A stretch of 64,000 nucleotides of DNA. Origin: Tunturibacter gelidoferens. Lineage in GTDB: Bacteria > Acidobacteriota > Terriglobia > Terriglobales > Acidobacteriaceae. This document shows, one piece after another, positions 57,105-64,000 of the stretch (positions within the stretch are counted from its first letter, which is position 1; every line of letters begins with the position of its first letter). The position numbers and the translations under genes are program-made. The stretch is taken from NCBI RefSeq assembly GCF_040358255.1, contig NZ_CP132938.1, positions 496,001 to 560,000 on the forward strand, in the 5' to 3' direction. The notes under the pieces are model-generated. The model ran no database searches. It had not been told where the DNA came from and saw only the letters and a program-made list of their open reading frames with translations.

Positions 57105-59909
57105 TTGAGTCGACTTTTGGAGAATATGAATCCGCAACAGCAGGAGGGAATCCAGTCAGTAGATGGACCTGTGCTTCTGCTCGCAGGCGCGGGATCTGGC
57201 AAAACGCGTGTCATCACGCATCGAATCGCCTATCTGATTCAGGAGCGGGGCGTGCCGGCCGATGCAATTCTCGCTGTAACGTTTACGAATAAAGCCGCCA
57301 AAGAAATGGCCGACAGGGTCGATAAGATTCTAGGACACAGCAGTCTGGCTAAACCGATGCTGGCCACATTTCATAGCTTTTGTGTCCGAGTGTTGCGGCG
57401 GGACATAGAAGCGCTTCGTGTAGGAGGCGCCGGGCTGACGAAGACCTTTGCGATCTACGATGAGACCGATCAGCAGGCAGTGGTGAAGCAGGCATTGAAG
57501 CGGCTTGCCATTGATGACAAGTCTCTGAAGCCACGGGTGGCGCTCGGGAGAATCTCCTGGGCGAAGAACCACATGATTGACCCGCAAGAGTATTTTCTTG
57601 CGAGTACCAATCCAATGGAAGAGAAGATTGCTCATATTTTTGAGATTTACAGGAAGGAACTGTTTAAAGCGAATGCGCTGGACTTCGACGATCTCCTCCT
57701 TGAAACCGTCCGCCTGCTGAAGTCATCGGGGGAGACTAGAGAAAGATACAACCGACGATACAAATATCTTTTGATCGACGAGTATCAGGATACCAACCGG
57801 CCTCAATATGAGTTGATGAAGCTGCTGGCCGGGCCTGACGCGAACGTCTGCGTGGTGGGCGATGAGGACCAGTCGATCTACAGCTGGCGCGGCGCAGACA
57901 TTAAAAACATACTGGAATTTGAGAAGGACTTCCCAGGGACAAAGACGATCCGGCTCGAGCAGAACTATCGTTCAACGCAGATAATCTTGGAAGGCGCGGG
58001 CGCAGTCGTAGCGCAGAATACGCAGCGAAAAGGCAAGAACCTGTTCACCACCCGAGAGGGTGGTAGTCTGATCGGCTACTATGAAGCCCCCGATGGCGAG
58101 AACGAAGCGCTGTTTATTGCCGATCGAATCCAGCGGTATCTACGCGAGGCCGGGGGACAGGCGGATCTGCCGAGATGCGCCGTGCTATACAGAACTAACT
58201 CCCAGTCGCGACTCGTCGAAGAGGCGCTGCGCCGGTACCAGATTCAGTACCACATGGTGGGCGGATTCAGTTTTTATGATCGCGCCGAGGTGAAGGACAT
58301 TCTGAGCTATCTGAAGCTGGTGCAGAACGTGCACGACTCCGTTGCGCTTGGACGGGTGGTAAACTCGCCTCCCCGCGGTATTGGCAAAACAACGATGGAG
58401 ACGTTAGAGCGAATGGCTCTGTCGAGCGGCAAGAGCACGTGGGACGCGATTGGCCATGCGATTGAAGATAGGCTGCTACCTGCGCGCGCATTACAGGCCT
58501 TGAGTAGTTTTAGACGGCTGATCGAGGATGCGCGGGCAATGTTGGGACCCGGTTTTGCAGAGAAGCTGTCTGAGGATGTTGCAAAGGACAATGACGCTTC
58601 CCTGCTCACCGATGCGGCTGAAGAAGCTGAAGCAGATGTTTCGTTTGGATTTGGTGATCCAGAATCTGAGGACATGGGCGTGGATTCTTCGTTCGATACG
58701 AGCTTCAACTTCGGGTTCGACTTCGGCCCAAGCGAAGAGATGTCCACGATCGCGGCTGAAAACGCTTCAGACTCGGATGCTGCACACGGAATCGATTCAG
58801 CGAGTTTCAATCCGTTCGCTCCTGTGGTGCTCAAGAGATCCGCGGAGACGACAATGAACAAGGCAGCCGAGATCATAATGGCGGACGAAAAGCCGGCGTT
58901 TCGCAAACCGGGTGATGCAGCGACGCTGCCGGAGCTGATCAAGTTTCTGAACGACCGAAGTGGATACATTCGAGCGCTCGAGGAAGAAGCAACTCCAGAA
59001 TCATTCTCGCGGATCGAAAACCTGAAGGAACTCGCTAACGCGGCCCAGGACGCCCAGGAGCGCTGTGAGACGCTGCACGAATTTCTGGATCACGCCGCGC
59101 TGGTCAGCGATGCAGATAGCTACAGCGAAGAGGCCAGGGTAACCCTTATGACGTTGCATGCAGCCAAGGGTCTGGAGTTTCCGCTGGTTTTTTTGAGTGG
59201 TATGGAAGAGGGTTTGTTTCCGCACTCTCGGACGCTGACCGATCCAACAGGACTCGAGGAAGAGCGCCGCCTTTGCTATGTCGGAATGACTAGAGCGATG
59301 GATACGCTGATCATGACTCGCGCCAGATATCGACGGCGATACGGAAGCGATATGCCGGAATCCAGCATCGCTTCACGATTTCTGGAAGAGGTTCCAAGCC
59401 GACTTGTGGAAGATTTGGGAAGTCCGCCTGCTCGGCCGCAGTTTTCCGGATCGAATTATGGTTCGGGCTACGGTGGGGCGTACGCGACTCCCTACCCCAA
59501 AGGGAACAGGTTTGGTCGTCCGAGTCCCGAACAGGGGGAGCAGCATTATAGCTATGAAGATGAAGACCAAAGTGGTGAGCGGATTTCGGCTCGCCCGTCG
59601 GGGCTTCCTGGGGTGAACAATCGGGCCGAACACTCCTCTAAGACTGCAATGCCGGGACAGTCAATAGATAACATCGCCAGCTTCTTCGCCGCGCGAGGAC
59701 AAAAGATATCGCGCCCGAAGCTAGAGGTTCAAGAGCAGACCGGTAAGACTGGCCTAAGGCAGGGTTCGCGGGTCCGGCATCCAAAGTATGGCGAAGGAAC
59801 TGTCTTTCGTCGCGAGGGCGATGGGGATGATGCGAAGATTACAGTACAATTTCAACAGCACGGAGTAAAGAAGCTGGTAGAGAAGTTCGCTCAGCTGGAG
59901 CGCCTTTAG
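57105..59909 (+). CDS. pcrA: UvrD/PcrA-type DNA helicase with acidic insert
   Basis: 934 residues from TTG 57105, with GGAG eight bases upstream. Walker A is AGAGSGKT (28-34); the superfamily I motifs LIDEYQDTNRPQYE and VGDEDQSIYSWRGAD follow, and later VTLMTLHAAKGLEFPLVFLS and RRLCYVGMTRAMDTL. Compared with PcrA (about 730-770) it carries an acidic low-complexity insert around residues 490-590 (EEAEADVSFGFGD...) and a glycine/tyrosine-rich stretch near 790. The C-terminus has the PcrA Tudor-like domain (GSRVRHPKYGEGTVFRREG). DNA repair and replication-transcription conflict resolution. Confidence 0.94.
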   Translation: MSRLLENMNPQQQEGIQSVDGPVLLLAGAGSGKTRVITHRIAYLIQERGVPADAILAVTFTNKAAKEMADRVDKILGHSSLAKPMLATFHSFCVRVLRRDIEALRVGGAGLTKTFAIYDETDQQAVVKQALKRLAIDDKSLKPRVALGRISWAKNHMIDPQEYFLASTNPMEEKIAHIFEIYRKELFKANALDFDDLLLETVRLLKSSGETRERYNRRYKYLLIDEYQDTNRPQYELMKLLAGPDANVCVVGDEDQSIYSWRGADIKNILEFEKDFPGTKTIRLEQNYRSTQIILEGAGAVVAQNTQRKGKNLFTTREGGSLIGYYEAPDGENEALFIADRIQRYLREAGGQADLPRCAVLYRTNSQSRLVEEALRRYQIQYHMVGGFSFYDRAEVKDILSYLKLVQNVHDSVALGRVVNSPPRGIGKTTMETLERMALSSGKSTWDAIGHAIEDRLLPARALQALSSFRRLIEDARAMLGPGFAEKLSEDVAKDNDASLLTDAAEEAEADVSFGFGDPESEDMGVDSSFDTSFNFGFDFGPSEEMSTIAAENASDSDAAHGIDSASFNPFAPVVLKRSAETTMNKAAEIIMADEKPAFRKPGDAATLPELIKFLNDRSGYIRALEEEATPESFSRIENLKELANAAQDAQERCETLHEFLDHAALVSDADSYSEEARVTLMTLHAAKGLEFPLVFLSGMEEGLFPHSRTLTDPTGLEEERRLCYVGMTRAMDTLIMTRARYRRRYGSDMPESSIASRFLEEVPSRLVEDLGSPPARPQFSGSNYGSGYGGAYATPYPKGNRFGRPSPEQGEQHYSYEDEDQSGERISARPSGLPGVNNRAEHSSKTAMPGQSIDNIASFFAARGQKISRPKLEVQEQTGKTGLRQGSRVRHPKYGEGTVFRREGDGDDAKITVQFQQHGVKKLVEKFAQLERL

Positions 59910-59950
59910 AGTTTGAAAAATCGCAGCTATAGAAAGATTGGCAAAGATAC

Positions 59951-60106
59951 ATGGCAAACACCAAAAGCATCACTGACACACAGGAACGCAAGAAGGTAAA
60001 GCGCGCAGCGCGCAAAGCCGCACCAGCAAAGGGTCCCCGCACTGGCGCCCGTGGCGAGAACAAGCAAAAGGTCAAGAAGGCAGCTCGCGGTCAAAGCAAG
60101 CGATAG
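59951..60106 (+). CDS. 51-residue basic protein
   Basis: Starts ATG 59951 and reads MANTKSITDTQERKKVKRAA then RKAAPAKGPRTGARGENKQK and VKKAARGQSKR. About 40% of the residues are Lys or Arg. The composition fits a nucleic-acid-binding protein, and I believe similar short proteins occur in Acidobacteria, but I cannot verify this. It is 41 bases downstream of pcrA and probably co-transcribed. Confidence 0.65.
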   Translation: MANTKSITDTQERKKVKRAARKAAPAKGPRTGARGENKQKVKKAARGQSKR

Positions 60107-60119
60107 CTGATCTCTTGTT

Positions 60120-60152
60120 GGAGCCGTGCGGACGATCTTGCCTTGCGGCTCC
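60120..60152 (+). terminator. Hairpin after the pcrA unit
   Basis: GGAGCCG pairs with CGGCTCC across a 19-base loop. No T-tract follows, so it may be a weak or factor-dependent terminator. Confidence 0.35.
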
Positions 60153-60234
60153 CTCCTGATTGAAGTCTTCTGAAATCGCATTGTGTAGTCGGAAACGCCC
60201 CGCACCAATTCATCCGTAAGCAGGAGCGAGCGCG

Positions 60235-61788
60235 CTGGCCAGGCAAATCTTTGCAACCAAGTCGATCGACAAGCTGATCTCTGAGTCGGAGCGGCCTGAG
60301 CACGCGTTGAAGAAGACGCTGGGCCCACTTTCGTTAACCGCGTTGGGTATTGGAGCCGTGATTGGCTCCGGCATCTTTACGGTTGTCGGTACCGCAATCG
60401 CAGGCGAGAAGTTTGACACAACTTCGATCCTGCGTGCACCCGTGTTGGACTATATGATTCATCACTCGGCGCTGGCGGGTCGGCCAGGAGCGGGTCCGGC
60501 ACTTGCCATTTCCCTGGTGCTTGTTGCGATTGTCTGCGGTCTGACGGGGGTTTGCTACGCGGAGCTGGCTTCGATGATTCCGATTGCGGGGTCAGCCTAC
60601 ACCTATACCTATGCGACGTTGGGGGAGCTTGTTGCCTGGATCATTGGGTGGGACCTGATCCTGGAGTATGCAGGCAGCAACATGGCTGTTTCGGTGGGCT
60701 TCGCAGCCCATATGGTGGATCTGCTCGACTGGTTCGGCTTCCATCCCGCTCTGCGCTGGATCTCGCCCGCGTTTCTTCCGGGTGGATTGCAGGACCTGCA
60801 GGGACATGATCTTTATCTCCCAGGATGGCACTTCGGCTTCGATTGGCCGGCATTTCTGGTAGTTATGTTGCTCACTGTGGTGTTGGTGCGCGGGATTCGG
60901 GAGTCGGCCCGAACCAACAACATCATGGTGCTGCTGAAGCTCGCCGCTATTCTGCTGTTCATCTTTGCTGGCGCGCACTTCATCAAGCCTGCACTCTATC
61001 ACCCTTACTCGCCGAACGGCTGGTCAGGTGTGTTGACCGGTGGCTCGATCATCTTCTTCACCTATATTGGGTTTGATTCGGTGTCGACCGCTGCGGAAGA
61101 GTGCAGGAATCCTCAGAAGGACGTTCCGATCGGGATTATCGCCACGCTGGTCGTGTGCACGATCCTGTACATCGGTGTGGCGACGATCCTTACTGGACTG
61201 GTGCCTTGGCAGAGCATGGTTGATGATGCGGCTCCGGTGGTGAATGCGCTGAAGAAGCTGTCGATGCAGCCGGGAGGACACAGTCTGCACTGGGTGAGGC
61301 TGGCGGTTCTGCTGGGCGCGATGATGGGGATGATCTCATCGATCCTGGTGTTTCAGTTGGGCCAGTCGCGGGTCTGGTTTGCCATGTCGCGGGATCGGTT
61401 GCTGCCTGCGTTCTTCGGGAAGGTTCATCCCAAGTTCCGGACTCCTGCGGTTGCGACCTGGGTGGCTGGAATCGTGGTGGGAATTCCTGCTGGGTTGTTT
61501 GACATCGGGACATTGACGGATCTGTCGAATATCGGAACCCTATTTGCGTTCGCTCTGGTTTCGATTGGGGTGATCATTCTGCGGTATCGCGAACCGGAGC
61601 GACGGCGCAGGTTTCGGGTTCCGTTTGGGCCGGTGATTCCGATGCTGTCGGTGACCTTCTGTGTGCTGCTGATGATGGGATTGCCGATTATTACCTGGAT
61701 ACGATTCTTCGTGTGGCTTGGACTTGGGTTGCTGATCTACTTCTTCTATAGCCGCAAGCGGAGTGAGTTCTACGCACCCAAAGTTTAG
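60235..61788 (+). CDS. APC-family amino-acid permease, probable CTG start
   Basis: 517 residues if translation starts at CTG 60235. The family N-terminus (FATKSIDKLISESERPEHAL then KKTLGPLSLTALGIGAVIGS) is encoded in frame upstream of the first TTG at 60307. The frame has a stop at 60217, so a non-ATG codon is required. AGGAG at 60222-60226 is 8 bases before CTG. The APC signature GIGAVIGSGIFTVVG is present, with about 12 membrane segments and a GSIIFFTYIGFDSVSTAAEE loop. It imports amino acids; the substrate is unknown. Confidence 0.87.
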   Translation: MARQIFATKSIDKLISESERPEHALKKTLGPLSLTALGIGAVIGSGIFTVVGTAIAGEKFDTTSILRAPVLDYMIHHSALAGRPGAGPALAISLVLVAIVCGLTGVCYAELASMIPIAGSAYTYTYATLGELVAWIIGWDLILEYAGSNMAVSVGFAAHMVDLLDWFGFHPALRWISPAFLPGGLQDLQGHDLYLPGWHFGFDWPAFLVVMLLTVVLVRGIRESARTNNIMVLLKLAAILLFIFAGAHFIKPALYHPYSPNGWSGVLTGGSIIFFTYIGFDSVSTAAEECRNPQKDVPIGIIATLVVCTILYIGVATILTGLVPWQSMVDDAAPVVNALKKLSMQPGGHSLHWVRLAVLLGAMMGMISSILVFQLGQSRVWFAMSRDRLLPAFFGKVHPKFRTPAVATWVAGIVVGIPAGLFDIGTLTDLSNIGTLFAFALVSIGVIILRYREPERRRRFRVPFGPVIPMLSVTFCVLLMMGLPIITWIRFFVWLGLGLLIYFFYSRKRSEFYAPKV

Positions 61789-61832
61789 GCACGCCTGCGC
61801 AACGAGGCTTGTAACAAGTCTAGGATAGATAG

Positions 61833-62873
61833 ATGGCGCGCAAACAGACGAAACAAGACGCTGAGATCGATGTAGTTGAGTGGCTGCGAAAGCTGCCGAA
61901 GGTCGAGCTGCATCTGCATCTCGAAGGAACGATTCAGCTCGATACGCTGCTGGAGTTGAGCAAGCGGCATGATGCGGAGCCGCTGACCGCAGAGGTGGCG
62001 AAGAAGCTTTATGTCTACGAGAATTTTCTTGGATTCATGGATTCGTTCAAAGCGGTTTCGGCTCGTCTGGTGGGGCCGGATGACTATGAATTGATTACTT
62101 ACAACATGGTTCGGGACCTGGCGGCACAGGGGGTGGTGCACGCCGAGGTGTACGTCTCTTTCGGGATTATCTATTTCTGGAAGAACGCCGAGGTGGAGCC
62201 TTACGTCGAGGCGATCGAGCGTGGGCGGGTGCGGGGCGAGAAGGATTTTGGCACGACCATCTACTGGTTGATCGATGCGGTGCGGCACTTTGGGGCGGAG
62301 GAGGCGGTGAAGGTGTTTCGGAAGGCGGCGGAGTTGCGGAAGCTTTATCCGCGCATCGTTGGGATCGGGATCGGCGGGGATGAGGAGCGGGGCAGCGCGG
62401 ATCTCTTCAAGGAGTCGTACGCAGAGGCGAAGGCGGCCGGGCTGCGGCTGACGGCTCACGCGGGCGAGACGATCGGGCCGGAGAGCATCTGGGCGGCGAT
62501 TAACATCGGCGCGGAGCGGGTGGGTCATGCTCTGTCGGCGCAGCATGATGCCGAGCTGCTGGAGGTGCTGGCGGAGAGACAGATTCCGCTGGAGCTGAAC
62601 GTGACCAGCAATATTCGGACGGGCTGTTGCAAGAGCTTCGACGAGCATCCGGTGAAGCACTACTTCGAGTCGGGGCTGATGGTGACGATCAACTCGGACG
62701 ATCCTCCGATGTTCGGGAGCAATCTGCTGGAGGAGTACGTTCTGGTGCAGAACCGGTTTGAGTTTTCGTTAGAGCAGATGCGGGAGCTGGCGGCCAATGC
62801 GGTGGAGGCGAGCTTTCTGCCGCCGGAGCGAAAGCTCGAGCTGCTGCGACAGGTGGAGCAGTACGGATACTGA
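61833..62873 (+). CDS. add: Adenosine deaminase
   Basis: 346 residues. Metal and catalytic motifs: HLHLEGT near residue 28 (zinc His pair), LTAHAGETIGPESIW (catalytic Glu and zinc His), GHALSAQHD (conserved His) and INSDDPPMFG (zinc Asp). It converts adenosine to inosine in purine salvage, although close homologues may use adenine or other aminopurines. It lies 44 bases after the permease gene and may share its transcript. Confidence 0.92.
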   Translation: MARKQTKQDAEIDVVEWLRKLPKVELHLHLEGTIQLDTLLELSKRHDAEPLTAEVAKKLYVYENFLGFMDSFKAVSARLVGPDDYELITYNMVRDLAAQGVVHAEVYVSFGIIYFWKNAEVEPYVEAIERGRVRGEKDFGTTIYWLIDAVRHFGAEEAVKVFRKAAELRKLYPRIVGIGIGGDEERGSADLFKESYAEAKAAGLRLTAHAGETIGPESIWAAINIGAERVGHALSAQHDAELLEVLAERQIPLELNVTSNIRTGCCKSFDEHPVKHYFESGLMVTINSDDPPMFGSNLLEEYVLVQNRFEFSLEQMRELAANAVEASFLPPERKLELLRQVEQYGY

Positions 62874-62875
62874 TT

Positions 62876-63152
62876 CGGGGGAGCCCCCCTGGGGGGTATT
62901 TCCAGCTAAAATACTCATTCCACATGGCTTATATAAATAGCCCTTTCGCAAAATATTCATTCCAAAAGGGTTATGTTTAAATTCCTCTAAGCAAAGGGGT
63001 TATGGGTTTGTGTCTCTCCTTTTAACAGGTGAAGCCCCGGAGTTGGCCGGGGCTTTTATGATCTGTTTCCAGTATAGCGGTTTGACCATAACTAATACGC
63101 CACGCGAATCTGCTGGATTGGCGCGGGTTTTGGGGACACTGGGGCTTGACAA
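62876..63152. repeat. Dispersed intergenic repeat, copy B (contains the add terminator)
   Basis: This stretch is collinear with copy A at 11004-11279. It begins with a G/C run just past the add stop and carries CCAAAAGGGTTATG twice in altered form, the hairpin terminator and the conserved block TAACTAATACGCCACGCGAA to GGGGCTTGACA. It follows a plus-strand gene, as copy A does. Confidence 0.8.
63031..63058 (+). terminator. Rho-independent terminator of the permease-add unit
   Basis: AAGCCCCGG pairs with CCGGGGCTT around a short loop and is followed by TTT. It lies in repeat copy B. Confidence 0.75.
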
Positions 63153-63207
63153 GATTTCTCGCGGCGAAGGAAGCCGGAATCATTCGGCAGCTGGCTGCGC
63201 GTCGGCC

Positions 63208-63236
63208 GCTTATCCGGCCGGTCTGCCCGGATAAGC
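63208..63236. other. Inverted repeat GCTTATCCGG...CCGGATAAGC
   Basis: A 10-bp perfect stem with a 9-base loop, downstream of the minus-strand sulfatase gene stop at 63261. No T-tract on either strand, so terminator function is uncertain. Confidence 0.5.
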
Positions 63237-63260
63237 ACGCATGCATCATAGTGTCGCTCT

Positions 63261-64000
63261 CTACTGACCTTCGTCTGGGGAGGCGGAGAGGGAGTTTTGG
63301 TCTTTTTTCTCTTCTTTCTTCGAATAGGAGATTTTCGTTGTGACGATCTTTCCATTGAATGCAAACGGTGCCTGGTCGAAGTAGTCGAGCGATACGGGCG
63401 AGCCGAGATCGCTGCCGATATCGAGGCAATCGTTCGCGGTGAAGGCCATCGCCGCGGTAATTGGTACTCGGCCTTGAGCTACAACCTGACCGTTGACCTT
63501 AAGCGTGATATCCAACGGACCACCACGTTTGGGCGAAGCGAGCTTCGATTCCACTTCGATCTTCGCCTTGCCGGTCGGTAGCTTGTTTGTCGCTGCGATT
63601 TTCGTCCGGCCGATCTCAAAGAGGTTGTATTCATAATGAATCACACCATCCTTCACATATAGAGAGAGGCCGCCGGAGAAGCCGCCGAGGGCGTAGAGAA
63701 CGCCGTTAGCATTCTCGGGAACTTCTACTTCCATGCTGATAGTGTTATCGAACTTTCCGATCTTCGGCGCCGCGAACTCCGGCATCCCCGTGATGGGACC
63801 GCTGAAGTTCCACTCCGTATACGGCGTGGAGGGCCCATCTTCCGGATGGAACACTGGCGTCCACAGACCTCCGCCGATGGGCAGGTTCTGGTTCTTGGTG
63901 GACTCGACCAGAAAGAGGTTCTTCATGTAAGCGACCCTCTCCGGCATCTTCGCTGCAAGATCGTTGGCTTGAGACCAGTCTTCATCCAGATTGTAGAGTT
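63261..64000 (-). CDS. Sulfatase (arylsulfatase-like), C-terminal part
   Basis: The gene runs off the right edge, so its 5' part is missing. The visible frame starts LYNLDEDWSQANDLAAKMPE, the usual end of the alkaline-phosphatase-fold sulfatase domain. A beta-rich C-terminal region follows (GVLYALGGFSGGLSLYVKDG, then KAKIEVESKLASP), as in sulfatases with a C-terminal jelly-roll-like extension. The FGly (CxPSR) motif would be outside the window, so activity cannot be judged. The stop at 63261 ends the acidic tail SASPDEGQ. Confidence 0.82.
   Translation of the reverse strand, partial: LYNLDEDWSQANDLAAKMPERVAYMKNLFLVESTKNQNLPIGGGLWTPVFHPEDGPSTPYTEWNFSGPITGMPEFAAPKIGKFDNTISMEVEVPENANGVLYALGGFSGGLSLYVKDGVIHYEYNLFEIGRTKIAATNKLPTGKAKIEVESKLASPKRGGPLDITLKVNGQVVAQGRVPITAAMAFTANDCLDIGSDLGSPVSLDYFDQAPFAFNGKIVTTKISYSKKEEKKDQNSLSASPDEGQ

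Overview
The window looks like a chromosome segment of an acidobacterium of class Terriglobia (Granulicella/Edaphobacter/Terriglobus type). The lineage call rests on an Oar-like TonB-dependent receptor with an N-terminal carboxypeptidase-regulatory domain, an acidobacterial-type VWFA secreted protein, several families of dispersed intergenic repeats and a moderately high G+C content. It is inference from gene style, not from a marker-gene comparison. No rRNA, complete tRNA or CRISPR array was seen. || Layout: 1-3.5 kb holds a truncated fucose-permease remnant, a marR-clcA operon and a repeat-rich gap. 3.5-11 kb holds typA, an SDR, and a four-gene operon (permuted ATP-grasp, Alpha-E, acyltransferase-3, transglutaminase) that ends in a strong terminator inside a dispersed repeat. 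11.3-16 kb holds a large palindromic element, a dprE1-dprE2 pair, rpmI/rplT, a GNAT enzyme and a Gly/His/Asp-rich secreted protein. 16-18.7 kb is gyrB. || 18.8-30.3 kb is the most distinctive metabolic block: an MMPL/RND exporter, a secreted protein, a 1098-residue fatty acyl-AMP ligase-ACP-thioester reductase, a membrane fatty-acid desaturase, a cytochrome P450 and a CopC-CopD pair. Together they suggest activation, desaturation, oxidation, reductive release and export of a modified fatty-acid product. || 30.4-35.1 kb holds a ThrE-like exporter, a cytochrome c beside a decayed CuA-type cupredoxin, a repeat copy, and a kynU-kynA pair for tryptophan catabolism. 35.2-46.4 kb is a surface and carbohydrate region: VWFA protein, a 1054-residue secreted protein of unknown function, a GH3 glycosidase and an Oar-like receptor. 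|| 46.8-49.0 kb is a complete 2.18-kb IS1-like transposon with perfect 31-bp terminal inverted repeats, an 8-bp target duplication and two passenger genes. It sits upstream of a cysD-cysN-cysH-tauE sulfate-assimilation operon (49.3-53.4 kb). 53.6-62.9 kb holds an orphan ABC ATPase, a second TauE-type permease, a DUF971 protein, a LOG-family protein, a small secreted protein, a PcrA/UvrD helicase with an unusual acidic insert, a 51-residue basic protein, an amino-acid permease probably starting at CTG, and adenosine deaminase. A second copy of the dispersed terminator-bearing repeat and the 3' part of a sulfatase gene close the window.
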